A program made the position numbers and the translations under genes. From the NCBI GenBank assembly GCA_963841205.1, contig CAWJCH010000003.1, positions 372,001 through 436,000 on the forward strand: a stretch of DNA of 64,000 nt, given 5' to 3'. This document shows positions 34,289 through 43,429 of the stretch, in pieces. This DNA comes from CAWAWP01 sp963841205. Its GTDB lineage: Bacteria > Chloroflexota > Ktedonobacteria > Ktedonobacterales > JADMIN01. The number at the start of each line of letters is the position of its first letter. The stretch's first letter is position 1. Under the pieces are notes generated by a model. The model was not told the DNA's origin. It did not search any database and worked only from the letters and a program-made list of their open reading frames with translations.

Positions 34289-35674
34289 ATGTCGAACCTG
34301 TTCGCCGCGCGGTCGCAGATGGGTACTTCGCTCGCCTTCCACATCGTCTTCGCCGCGCTCGGCGTGGGCGTGCCCTTCCTGGTATTCACCGTCGAGGGCA
34401 TCGGCTATTTCCGCAAAGACAAGACGTGGTACCTCCTGGCGCGGCGCTGGGGCAAGGCCTTCGGCATCCTCTACGCCATCGGCGCCGTCTCCGGCTTGAT
34501 CCTCTCCTTTGAGCTGGGCCTGCTCTGGCCGACGTTCATGAAGTTCTCCGGCTCGATCATCGGCCTCCCCTTCGCCCTTGAAGCCTTCGCCTTCTTCACG
34601 GAAGCCATCTTCCTCGGCATCTATCTCTACGGCTGGGACCGCCTGCCTCCGCTCTGGCACTGGCTCTCGTCCATACCGCTCTGGGTCGGCGGCTTCCTCT
34701 CGTCGATCTTCGTCGTCACGGTCAACGCCTGGATGAATACCCCCGCCGGTTTCGAGGTGAAGGATGGCCAGGTCGTCGGCATCGACCCTATCGCCGCGAT
34801 CTTCAACCCCAGCACCTTCGCCGAGACGCTGCACATGACGTTCTCCGCCTTCGCCGCCACCGGCGCGGGCCTCGCCGCCGTCTACGCCGTCGTCATGCTG
34901 CGCGGCACGCGCGACACCTACATCCGGCGCGGGATGCTCGTCGGCATGGCGATGTCGCTGATCGGCGCGGTGCTAACGGGCATCTTCGGCGACCTCAACG
35001 GCGAGGTCGTCGCGCGGTACCAGCCCGTGAAATTCGCCGCCCTCGAAGGGCTCTTCCGCACCACCACCAGCGCGCCCGAGACGATCCTTGGCTGGGCCGA
35101 TCCCACCACCAGCCAGACCTACCTCGGCTTCGACATTCCCCGGCTCGGCTCGTGGCTTGCCTTCCGCGATGTCAATGCCACCGTCTTAGGCCTGGACTCC
35201 TTCCCGCGCAGACTATGGCCCGACGCGTCGCTGATCCCGTTCATACACCTCGCCTTCGACGCGATGGTGGGCGTCGGCTTCCTCGCCTTCTTCTTCGGCC
35301 TCTTCTTCTGGTACCGCTACCTCTTCCGCCGCGAAGGCCTCTTCGAGAACCGCGTCGTCCTCTGGATCGCCGTGGCGCTCGGCCCGCTCAGCTTCCTCGC
35401 CATCGAGATGGGCTGGATGGTGACGGAGATAGGGCGCCAGCCGTGGGTCGTCCAGGGCTACGTGCTCACCAGCCAGGCCGTCACGCCCGCCCCCTGGGTC
35501 GGCGTCACCTTCTTCATGTTCGTCCTGATCTACATCGCACTCGCCGTGACCACGGTGATCCTCCTGCTTCGCATCGCGCGGAGCCCGCGCGCAGGTCCCG
35601 TCGTGGCCGACTCCATCGAGTCGGCTCCTAGCCGGCTGCCTGACGCGGCACGACCGCTCGCGGGGGAGATCTAA
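34289..35674 (+). CDS. cydA: Cytochrome bd ubiquinol/menaquinol oxidase subunit I
   Basis: A 461-residue membrane subunit with about nine helices. It binds hemes b558, b595 and d and oxidises quinol to reduce O2 to water. Seen motifs: the early His of SLAFHIVFAALG, the helix with ALEAFAFFTEAIFLGIYLYGWDRL carrying heme-d and proton-path acids, ETLHMTFSAF with the b558 His, and MGWMVTEIGRQPW near the C-terminus. The Q-loop between helices 6 and 7 is short, as in the CIO-type (cyanide-insensitive) branch. Followed after 1 bp by cydB. No cydDC exporter is linked. Confidence 0.93.
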   Translation: MSNLFAARSQMGTSLAFHIVFAALGVGVPFLVFTVEGIGYFRKDKTWYLLARRWGKAFGILYAIGAVSGLILSFELGLLWPTFMKFSGSIIGLPFALEAFAFFTEAIFLGIYLYGWDRLPPLWHWLSSIPLWVGGFLSSIFVVTVNAWMNTPAGFEVKDGQVVGIDPIAAIFNPSTFAETLHMTFSAFAATGAGLAAVYAVVMLRGTRDTYIRRGMLVGMAMSLIGAVLTGIFGDLNGEVVARYQPVKFAALEGLFRTTTSAPETILGWADPTTSQTYLGFDIPRLGSWLAFRDVNATVLGLDSFPRRLWPDASLIPFIHLAFDAMVGVGFLAFFFGLFFWYRYLFRREGLFENRVVLWIAVALGPLSFLAIEMGWMVTEIGRQPWVVQGYVLTSQAVTPAPWVGVTFFMFVLIYIALAVTTVILLLRIARSPRAGPVVADSIESAPSRLPDAARPLAGEI

Positions 35675-35675
35675 A

Positions 35676-36893
35676 ATGCCGCCGCTCGCGGCGCTTCCGG
35701 CGCCCACCTCAACCTACGGCATGCTCGGCCTGCTCTCGCTTTCGCTGATCGCCTTCGCGATCTTCGGCGGCGCGGACTTCGGCGCCGGTATCTGGGACCT
35801 CTTCGCCTTCGGGCGCGCGGCGGAGAAGCAGCGCGAGGCCTTGATCAAAGCCATCGGCCCGATCTGGGAGGCTGACGAGATCTGGCTGGTCTTCCTCGTC
35901 ACCGGCCTCTTCACCGCCTTCCCCGTCGTCTTCTCGTCGCTCTCCGTTGCGCTCTTCATCCCCGCCGCCATCGCGCTGGTCGGCACGGTGATGCGCGGCG
36001 CCGCCTTCGCCTATTACTCGCACTTCCGCGCCGCCACCCCCGCCAACACCGCCTGGGGCCGCATCTTCAGCGTCTTCAGCGTCGTCGCGCCGTTCGGTTT
36101 CGGCATCGCCGCCGGGACCATCGCCAGCGGCCATATCCGCATCCACAACGGCGTCGTCACCTCCGATCTGATCTCCACCTGGCTCACGCCGTTCCCTCTG
36201 ATCTGCGGCCTCTACGCCATCGCCATGTGTGCCTTGCTCGCCGCCGCCTACATGGTCGTCGAGGCCGACATCGCGGGCGAGCGCGATCTCACCGAGCACT
36301 TTCGCCGCCGCGCGCTGCTGGCCTACGCCATCACCGGCGTCCTCGGCGCCGTGGCGGGCCTGCTCGGCGCCTTCGATGCCCCCCGCATTTGGACCAATCT
36401 CGTCGGTCGCGCGCTGCCGTTCGCCATCGCCACCGCCCTGCTCGGCATCGCCACCGCCTTCCTCTTGCTGATTCGCCGCTATTTCCTCGCCCGCATCGCC
36501 GTCGCGGGCACCGTCGCCGGCATCTTCGTCGCGTGGGGCGTGGCGCAGTACCCCTACCTCGTCCCACCCGACCTGACCATCCAGAACACCGCGTCGCCGC
36601 CCAATGTGATGGGTCCACTGCTGATCGGCACCTTAATCGGCATGGCGATCCTGCTGCCGTCACTCTGGCTGATGCTCTACCTCTTTAAAGCGAGAAATCG
36701 CCCCCAGCCGGAGACCAGTGCCGAGGCATATATCGAACTGCTGCCGCCCACCAGCGACGCCACCACCGCGGGAACGACGTCGACGACGAGCGCGCCAGCC
36801 AGGAGCTCCGGCACGGACGGCCAGGCCGCAACGCCCGACCCAGCATCAGCGGAGCACGACGCGCACGATAATGAGGCCAAGCCGCCGGAGTGA
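35676..36893 (+). CDS. cydB: Cytochrome bd oxidase subunit II
   Basis: A 405-residue subunit with about nine helices. The family signature near the start is FAIFGGADFGAGIWDLFAF, and the loop GPIWEADEIWLVFLVTGLFTAFP follows. The body contains GRIFSVFSVVAPFGFGIAAGTIASG and a C-terminal helix near residue 320. The last 55 residues are a Thr/Ser/Ala-rich, charged, probably disordered tail that is not part of the usual subunit. Only 1 bp separates it from cydA, so the two are translated from one transcript. Confidence 0.93.
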   Translation: MPPLAALPAPTSTYGMLGLLSLSLIAFAIFGGADFGAGIWDLFAFGRAAEKQREALIKAIGPIWEADEIWLVFLVTGLFTAFPVVFSSLSVALFIPAAIALVGTVMRGAAFAYYSHFRAATPANTAWGRIFSVFSVVAPFGFGIAAGTIASGHIRIHNGVVTSDLISTWLTPFPLICGLYAIAMCALLAAAYMVVEADIAGERDLTEHFRRRALLAYAITGVLGAVAGLLGAFDAPRIWTNLVGRALPFAIATALLGIATAFLLLIRRYFLARIAVAGTVAGIFVAWGVAQYPYLVPPDLTIQNTASPPNVMGPLLIGTLIGMAILLPSLWLMLYLFKARNRPQPETSAEAYIELLPPTSDATTAGTTSTTSAPARSSGTDGQAATPDPASAEHDAHDNEAKPPE

Positions 36894-36940
36894 TCCCGCG
36901 CCCGGCTGCATCGTCGACAGTGGTCGATCAGCCCCGAGCG

Positions 36941-36966
36941 GGATTCGCCGTTGCCTTCAGGCCACG
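36941..36966. repeat. Dispersed repeat with GCCTTCAGGC core
   Basis: Contains GATTCGCCGT followed by the GCCTTCAGGC dyad. The same sequence, with a longer stem, is at 44435-44461 and its inverse at 54523-54547. The copy here lies between cydB and the MBL gene. Confidence 0.6.
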
Positions 36967-37018
36967 ACCCACCCCGACAATGTCCGTGTCCGCAGTTTCA
37001 CGGGGAGAGGAGAAGTCC

Positions 37019-37843
37019 ATGCCCGCAACCGCCTTCATCTGCGTCACCTGCGGCACGCAGTATCCGCCGAGCGCGTCCGAGCCCCCGCGCTGCCCGATCT
37101 GCGAGGACGACCGCCAGTACGTCAATCCCAACGGCCAGCAATGGACGACACCGGACGCGCTGCGCGTGACGCACACCAGCCGCTTCACGCAACTCGTGCC
37201 GCACCTCACCGCCATCACCACGGAGCCGAGTTTCGCCATCGAGCATCGCGCGTATCTGATCGAGACCGACGCTGGCAATGTGCTCTGGGACTGCCTCGCC
37301 CACCTCGACGACGCCTCCATTGCGGAAATTCGGCGGCGTGGCGGCATCCGCGCCATCGCCATCTCGCATCCCCACTTCTACACGACGATGAACGAGTGGA
37401 GCCGCGTTTTCGACGACGCCCCGATCTTCCTGCACCGCGCCAACGAGCCGTGGGTGATGTATCCCACGCCCGCGATCCGCTACTTCGATGGCGAGACCGT
37501 CGAGCCGCTGCCCGGCTTCGCCGTCGTCCGCTGCGGCGGGCACTTCCCCGGCAGCAGCGCCCTGCACTGGGCCGCGGGCGACCAAGGCGCGGGCGCGTTC
37601 TTCACCGGCGACACCATCCGTGTCTGCGCCGACGCGCGTTGGCTCAGCTTCATGTACAGCTACCCCAACCAGATCCCGCTCGACGAGCAATCCGTGCGCG
37701 GCGTCGCCCGCGCGGTCGAGCCATTCGCCTTCGACCGCATCTACGACGGCTGGACGTCGACGCCACCCGACGCCAAAGCCGCCGTCGTGCGTTCCGCGGA
37801 TCGCTACATCGCCCACCTACGCGGCGACGTCAGCGGCAGTTAA
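37019..37843 (+). CDS. MBL-fold hydrolase with N-terminal rubredoxin-like zinc ribbon
   Basis: A 274-residue protein. Residues about 5-30 form a small zinc ribbon with C-x2-C and C-x2-C pairs (ICVTCGTQY…RCPICEDD). The rest has metallo-beta-lactamase features: an early strand and Asp in LIETDAGNVLWD, AISHPHFYTTMNEW with two metal-type His, RCGGHFPGSS with another His, and FFTGDTI with the bridging Asp. The canonical HxHxDH motif is changed to SHPHFYTTM, so this is a divergent member. The ATG at 37019 has GGAGAAG upstream. The upstream extension to 36890 overlaps a dispersed repeat and is unlikely to be coding. Confidence 0.82.
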   Translation: MPATAFICVTCGTQYPPSASEPPRCPICEDDRQYVNPNGQQWTTPDALRVTHTSRFTQLVPHLTAITTEPSFAIEHRAYLIETDAGNVLWDCLAHLDDASIAEIRRRGGIRAIAISHPHFYTTMNEWSRVFDDAPIFLHRANEPWVMYPTPAIRYFDGETVEPLPGFAVVRCGGHFPGSSALHWAAGDQGAGAFFTGDTIRVCADARWLSFMYSYPNQIPLDEQSVRGVARAVEPFAFDRIYDGWTSTPPDAKAAVVRSADRYIAHLRGDVSGS

Positions 37844-37951
37844 GCGGGTAGGAAACGCCCGGCGGCAGCGTCCATGTACCGCGCGGCATGGCCCCCGAAA
37901 TGGCCCGAGAAAATGCGAGCGCAGTTCGGCGCGCTCGCCGCCGGGCGCCAA

Positions 37952-38058
37952 GCGGACTTCAATCCGCATCCCCCTACGCCACCACTTTGGTGCGGCGGTC
38001 TCACCGCCGCACCTTACCGCCCCTTCTCCACAGGGGAAGGGGCTAGGGGGTTAGGTTC
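37952..38058. repeat. Palindrome and G/C-rich dispersed repeat
   Basis: GCGGA-CTTCAA-TCCGC lies at 37952-37967. A CCCCTTCTCC/GGGGAAGGGG hairpin at about 38021-38043 continues as GGCTAGGGGGTTAGG to about 38055. The same G-rich end is found in reverse at 5359 and in a variant near 45110. Confidence 0.55.
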
Positions 38059-38066
38059 CCGGTCTC

Positions 38067-39836
38067 CTACACGGTCTCGCGGACCTTGTCGGCCAGCACG
38101 TCCTTGATGATCGTGAACCGATCCTGCTCGCCGCGCACCAGCGACTCGGCGAATTTGATCGACTGCTCCGTCGTGATCTGCCCCGGCATCGGCGGCTCGT
38201 TCGGATCGACCACCGCCTGGATCAACGCCGGGCCCGGCTGCGCGAACGCCTCGCCGCAGCACGTCCTCGGCCTTCGTCGGATCGTCCAGGGTGAAGCCGG
38301 CGACGCCGCACGCCTCGGCGAACATGGCGAAGTCGATCGGCTGCAGCTCGACGCCGAATTCGGGATTGCCCTCCATGACCATCTGCTCCCACTTGATCTG
38401 CGCCGAGCGTGTTGTTCTTGATGATGATCACCTTGACGGGCAGCTTGTACTTGACGATCGTCGCCATCTCGCCCATCAGCATGGTGAAGCCGCCGTCGCC
38501 GACGATCGCGACCACCGGCCGCTGCGGGATAGGCGACCGCCGCCGCGATCGCGTAGGGCAGGCCGTTGGCCATCGTCGCCAGCATGCCCGAGACCGAGAA
38601 CATGCATGCCGCCGCGAATCTACAGGTACCGCGCCGCCCAGGTCGTCACCGTGCCGCAGTCGCAGACGATGATCGCGTCGTCCGCCAGGAACTTGTTGAG
38701 ATGGTAGGCCACGACCTGCGGCTTCATCGGCATGTCGGTGCGCGTGCCGCGCTCCTCCAGCAGCTCGTTCCACTCGCTTCATGTTCTTCTGGGCCTGCTC
38801 CAGGAAGCTGCGGTCCTCCTTGCGCTGGACCAGCGGCAGCAGCGCTTGCAGGACCGCGCTCGCAGTCGCCGACCAGGCCGACGTCGACCGGGTAGCGCAG
38901 GCCGATGCGTGCCGGATCGATGTCGATCTGCACGCTCTTGGCCTGGCCCGGCTTGGGCAGAAACTCCATGTAGGGGAAGCTGCTGCCGATCGATGACGAG
39001 CGTGTCGCAGCCGTGCATGCGCGTCCTGCGACGGCGCCGTGCCGAGCAGGCCGATGCCGCCGGTCGTGTACGGGCTGTCGTCGGGGACCACGCGCCTTGC
39101 CCAGCAGCGGCTTGATCGACCGGGGCCGCCGCCGCCTCGGCCAGCTGCGCTACCTCCTGGCGCGCGCCGAGCAGCCCCGCGCCCGACCAGGATGGCCACC
39201 TTCTTGCCGGCGTTGATGACGTCGGCCGCGCGCTGCAGCTCCGCCTGTCGGCGGCATGCGGATACGCCGGCGACGAAGATCGCCGCGCTGTGCCGCTTGA
39301 TGTTGGCCTCGGAGCGCTCGCTGTCCGCGGTGGTCCAGTCCTGGATGTCCTTGGGGATGGTGATGTGCGCGACGCCGCGTCGCGCCAGCGCGTGCTGATC
39401 GCCTCGTCGACCACGTTGACGACGTGGGCCGGCCCCATGACCCGCTCGTTGTAGACGGCCACGTCCATGAAGAGCTTGTCGAGGTCGACGTCCTGCTGGT
39501 AGTGCGTGCCGATCAGGTCGTGGAAGGTGTGGCCGGTGATGGCCAGCACCGGCTGGCCGTCGCATCTTGGCGTCGTACAGGCCGTTGAGCAGGTGGATGC
39601 CGCCCGGCCCCGAGGTCGCCAGGCAGACGCCAAGCTCGCCCGGTGTACTTGGCGTAGCCGCAGGCCGCGAAGGCCGCCGCCTCCTCGTGCCGCACCTGGA
39701 TGAACTTGATCTTGTCCTGGTGCGTGCGCAGCGCCTCGAAGATGCCGTTGATGCCGTCGCCGGGGAGGCCGAAGATCGTGTCCACGCCCCAGTCGATCAG
39801 CCGCTCGACCAAGAGATCCGCCGTCCGTTTCGCCAT
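38067..39836 (-). pseudogene. Thiamine-diphosphate enzyme, pyruvate oxidase (PoxB)-like, many frameshifts
   Basis: Read across frames, the gene encodes about 590 residues of the acetolactate synthase/pyruvate oxidase family. The start is MAKRTADLLVERLIDWGVDTIFGLPGDGINGIFEAL. RHEEAAAFA carries the catalytic Glu that activates the cofactor. VIIIGSSFPYMEFLPKPG-like and IDIDPARIG segments follow, and the thiamine-binding stretch begins VGDGGFTMLMGEM and ends IIIKNN. About fifteen single-base indels, mostly added G or C, break the frame at intervals of 20-180 bp, with the coding text between them nearly free of damage. One TAG also occurs (near 38618). Neighbouring genes are clean. It is a pseudogene or a locally poor consensus sequence. 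Confidence 0.85.
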
Positions 39837-40091
39837 CGTATCCCGTCCTTCGCCCAATTAACCGATCCCATGAGCCGATTCCCTGCCCCCAGCTCGCGCC
39901 GCCCCGCCAGCGTTCCAGGGGCATGGCAATACCCACAAAGCACCCGTCTCCTCCACAAAACGTGCCATCGTGGGTGCCCCGGCTGGCCCCGCTCCGCGCC
40001 CGCGCGAAGCGCATCCGGCACATATCGTGCGTACAAGCCTCTTGGGTAGATCGCAACGCGTGCTACCGTCCATGTTCCCAGGAGGCTCACG

Positions 40092-40873
40092 ATGGCAGAT
40101 ACGATATCCGGCGTTTTCCCCGATCGCGCAGCAGCCGAGCGCATCTTGACCAGCCTCACGCTCGCCGGCTTCACCGCGCAGGTGTTGCCTGCCGCGCCAG
40201 GGACGAGCGAGGATGGCCAGGGCAACGTCCTCGTTTCCGTCGATGCCCAGGGACGCGACAACGAAGTACAGCAGCTGCTGCTCAGCTTTGGCGCCTCGCG
40301 GGTCGACCCGCCCGCCGACGCGATACCGCTCGACACCAACACCCCGATCGGCGGCATCGCGCCCTCCGCCGTCACCGACGCCCTGCCCCACGCGGACGCG
40401 GGCGACACCCCGATCGGCGGCATCGCGCCCTCCGCCGTCAGCAGCGCCGAGACACCGGCGGACGCGGGCGACACCCCGATCGGCGGCATCGCGCCCTCCG
40501 CCGTCAGCAGCGCCCTGCCCCGGCGGACGCGGGCGACACCCCGATCGGCGGCATCGCGCCCTCCGCCGTCAGCAGCGCCGAGACACCGGCGATGGTGACT
40601 TCCGCAGACGCGGCGACGCCACGCGACGGGGACGACCAACTCGTCCTCCGCACCCCCAGCGCCCCCGCCGACAGCACCATCGTCTCCCCCGGCATGGAGA
40701 TACCCTACACCGAACGGCAGGCACAAGGCGGCGACACCTCCGAGCGACGCCCGATCACCGACGAAGACATCATCTCCGAGGCACGGCGCCAGCGCGAGCA
40801 CGACCAGTCCGCCGACCTCGACGTCGTCCCCGAGGCGAGCGAGCAGAACGACTCCCCGCGGGCCGATCACTAA
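40092..40873 (+). pseudogene. YflT/GSP17M-like stress protein with tandem repeats and one frameshift
   Basis: The N-terminal 75 residues (ISGVFPDRAAAERILTSLTLAGF…) resemble YflT-type general-stress domains. Then come four copies of a 22-residue unit starting TPIGGIAPSAV. The frame breaks in the third unit: after CTGCCC one C is missing. The continuation, in the next frame, gives the fourth unit and a charged C-terminal tail that ends at 40873 (TDEDIISEARRQREHDQSADLDVV). With the base restored the protein would be about 260 residues. Its role is unknown; it is followed by genes of the same type. Confidence 0.75.
40341..40603. repeat. Four tandem 66-bp repeats
   Basis: Units start at 40341, 40407, 40473 and 40538. 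Each encodes TPIGGIAPSAV plus an 11-residue variable part. Spacing is 66, 66 and 65 bp; the missing base in unit 3 shifts the frame. Units 2 and 4 are almost identical, a sign of recent unit exchange. Confidence 0.9.
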
Positions 40874-40979
40874 CACTGCAACCGCGGGCGCCGGATGGTC
40901 ACGCTGATTCGCCGCTCGCCGGCCACCCTCCTCCGCGAGGCGCGATGCCGGATCCGGCTCGATTGTCCCCGAGCGCGCG

Positions 40980-40995
40980 GCGGACTGCGGTCCGC
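40980..40995. repeat. Dispersed palindrome GCGGAC-TGCG-GTCCGC
   Basis: A member of the same family as the palindromes at 5 and 5467, between the repeat protein and the next YflT-like gene. Confidence 0.65.
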
Positions 40996-41076
40996 GCCCA
41001 GTCCGCACGCCAGCACCGTGCTGCCGCGACCCTCAACGACAACAGCCCGCCACAACGTGCTATGAGGAGACAGAAC

Positions 41077-41616
41077 ATGCCGCGCAACATCTCAGCCACA
41101 TTCGCCGATCGGCAGAGCGCCGAGCGCGCCGCCGCCGATCTCGAAGCCACCGGCTTTGCCCCCGCCCAGATCAACTTGAGCTCGCAGGAGCGACCCGGCC
41201 CGACCGACGTGACGCATCGTCTCGCACCGAATCGCCGTTCGATCACCTGAGCGATCGTCGGAGTCCTCGTGCTCGGCGCCGTGGGGTGGATCATCGGCTG
41301 GCTGATCAGCTTGATCCTCGGCACGTCCACGCAAGGCAGCATCGGCGCGGAGGTGGTTGCCGCCATCGGCGGCGGCATCATCGGCTGGCTCGTCGGCGCA
41401 ATCTACTTCTCTCGCGCGCCGGTCGAGGAGAGCTACTGCCGCGCAGAGCGCATCGAGCAAGGCGCCACGCGCCTCTCGGTGGCCCCCGCCGGGCGCGACG
41501 ACGAAGCGCGGAGCATTCTCGCGCTCGACGGTGCACGCCTCATCCCCGAAACCGGCGGCACGAGTGACCGCTCTCCCCGCCATGACTCGAACGCCTCCGG
41601 GCGGGCCACCAATTAA
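41077..41616 (+). pseudogene. YflT-like membrane protein with in-frame TGA
   Basis: A frame of about 180 codons with a TGA at 41248-41250. Before it: MPRNISATFADRQSAERAAADLEATGFAPAQINL, the YflT-type pattern. After it: two glycine-zipper-like membrane helices (GVLVLGAVGWIIGWLISLIL and GGGIIGWLVGA) and a polar tail. The TGA lies exactly where the first helix begins. Both halves fit one protein of the general-stress class, so this is probably a nonsense mutation; a readthrough codon is less likely. GAGGAGA precedes the ATG. Confidence 0.68.
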
Positions 41617-41785
41617 CTGCCATCTCGTCGCCATAGCAACCACCTGACAGGCGTGGCACACGCCTTGCACAAGACTCTCCGCATGCCGAGAGGGATACCC
41701 GCAGCCGAGGTGCTGAGGCACCAGTCTCCCTGGTTTGGCATCGAAGGCGTTTGACGCAGGACGATCAACAGAGAGGACGATCATC

Positions 41786-42223
41786 GTGAACAACACAGGT
41801 GACGGGGGCAATGCACTGGAGCAATTCCCGAAGGGCACGCCGGTCTACGACGCCTCCGGCGAAAAGGTCGGCACCGTCGCGGAGGCTGACCCCCAGCACA
41901 ACGGGCTGATCATCCAGAAGGGCCTGTTCTTCCGGAAGGACATCCCTGTCCCGATCAGCGCGATCGCCCGCTCGGATTCCGAGGGCATCTACCTCAACGT
42001 CAGCAAGGACGACGCCAGCAACGGTATCTGGGGCACCGCGCGCGATGCCAACGCGACCAACGTGGACACGCAAACGCCCTATCGCGCCGACGCGGCCCGA
42101 TCCGTCGGCGACCGCGACTCCGATGTCGCTGGCAGCGGCGCGAACGACACGGCGTTCCCGCCGAATCAGCCGTTTGAGGACAGTTCATTGCCCTCCATCG
42201 ATCAACAGCGCATGGATCAGTAA
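41786..42223 (+). CDS. PRC-barrel-like (DUF2171) protein
   Basis: A 145-residue protein. Residues about 10-80 read LEQFPKGTPVYDASGEKVGTVAEAD…LIIQKGLFFRKDIPVPISAIARSD…IYLNVSKDD, the DUF2171/PRC-barrel pattern. The rest is a polar, Asn/Asp-rich tail. PRC barrels bind proteins or RNA; here a general-stress role is inferred from its YflT and repeat-protein neighbours. The GTG at 41786 has GAGAGGA upstream; an earlier ATG at 41735 lies outside the conserved part. Confidence 0.82.
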   Translation: MNNTGDGGNALEQFPKGTPVYDASGEKVGTVAEADPQHNGLIIQKGLFFRKDIPVPISAIARSDSEGIYLNVSKDDASNGIWGTARDANATNVDTQTPYRADAARSVGDRDSDVAGSGANDTAFPPNQPFEDSSLPSIDQQRMDQ

Positions 42224-42634
42224 CCTCCCCCGAAAGGCGCGGTCACGAGCGACCGAACCGCACGGATGTGCTGGTCGCTCTCCTCGCCCCCATGGGCCGA
42301 GATAGACGAGCGGTGTGCAGCCCTCGAAGACCAGCTGGAAGTGCTGGCCAAGGTGCGTGCTGCCAACATAGCCGCAGCACGCATGTGGCCGTGAGGTCAA
42401 TACCCGGATCCGGCGATGTTGCCCCTGCGCACGGGCAGTATCGCCGCCTCTTTGATCTGCGGGAGCGTTCGAGTCGTCAGCTTCGCAAACGCCGTACGTT
42501 CTTCGCGGGTATATCCCCACCACGAACCGTCCTTGCGCCTCCCGGTTCCTACCCGCTCGGCAGCATGGTTGCTCTGCCCCATTCACCCAGCGTGCCCTAC
42601 CCCAGCACCAGGAACTTGTATCCGGCGGATGGGA
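42224..42634. other. About 410 bp without a supported gene
   Basis: Open frames exist on the minus strand (for example 42397-42582) but show no family motif and have no ribosome site. I call nothing here. Confidence 0.4.
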
Positions 42635-43201
42635 TCACCCTATCCTCGTCGTCGGGTCCGGAGCGCGGCGCTTTGCCCTTGGCGACACGGCCATCCCCCA
42701 CAACGCCAGCACGCTCAGGAACATGAGCGCATAGCCCCCGTAGCCCATAACCATCGTGACGTTGTCGGTCTTATAGGCCCAGCCGGAATCGCTCAACGAT
42801 CCACGTAATAAGAACCAGTTCACGTCCACGACCATCGTGGCGACGCCCAGGATGACGAAGAGCAGCGCAAATCTGGCCCACAAGCGCGAACCCTCTCGAC
42901 GCTTGACGGCGGCCACGCAGAGCGGCAGAGCGCTGAGGAGCGCCAATCCCGGCCAAATTGCGGGAAAAGGCCCGCAGCAGTTGTTCGTCGCGTCCCACCA
43001 GTAGACCGTCGCCGACGCGATGTCTTCGGGGAGCAGGTGGGGCAAGTCCTGCGGCGCAATCTCGTGATAGCCCCACCTGCGGAAGAGCGTGGCGTAGACC
43101 AACCCACAGCCGACGGCCAAGAGCAGCACGATTGCGCCGCGGAGGAGGTCGCCGCGTCCCCGCAGCGCCGTGCGAATGCCCGATGACGAGGAAGGCTCCA
43201 T
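42635..43201 (-). CDS. Membrane protein with about four helices, unknown
   Basis: A 188-residue protein. Helices are visible at about residues 20-40 (LRGAIVLLLAVGCGLVYATLF), 82-100 (IWPGLALLSALPLCVAAV), 110-130 (ALLFVILGVATMVVDVNWFLL) and 150-172 (VTMVMGYGGYALMFLSVLALWGM). The loop between helices 1 and 2 contains ATNNCCGPFP, with paired cysteines. The C-terminus is basic. I do not recognise the family. It follows a DinB-type gene in the same direction after a 228-bp gap, so it is probably independent. Confidence 0.65.
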   Translation of the reverse strand: MEPSSSSGIRTALRGRGDLLRGAIVLLLAVGCGLVYATLFRRWGYHEIAPQDLPHLLPEDIASATVYWWDATNNCCGPFPAIWPGLALLSALPLCVAAVKRREGSRLWARFALLFVILGVATMVVDVNWFLLRGSLSDSGWAYKTDNVTMVMGYGGYALMFLSVLALWGMAVSPRAKRRAPDPTTRIG

Positions 43202-43429
43202 GCCGGCTTCTCCTCACCATACGTCCCGCCCGCGAGCAACGGGGCATCGCGCGGCGCTGGCGCGGACGCCCTCGCTCTCACTACCGAGCGTCCGCAACAC
43301 AACAGCTCGCTCCATCCCTCAGCCAGTTCCTCCTCCCGAGAGAGTACGCCAGCTTGGCTCCCACGTCAATTGCGGGCGGCGGCGCTGTCGCGCATGTGAG
43401 GTCGCTCTGCGCTTCGCTGGCTGCCTCGG

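Noticed and set aside
40341..40603. CRISPR array
   Set aside because: The tandem units are coding (22 residues), lack unique spacers of constant size, and no cas genes are near.
42185..42586. Minus-strand frames in the gap after the PRC gene
   Set aside because: No similarity, no ribosome site and mutually overlapping frames.
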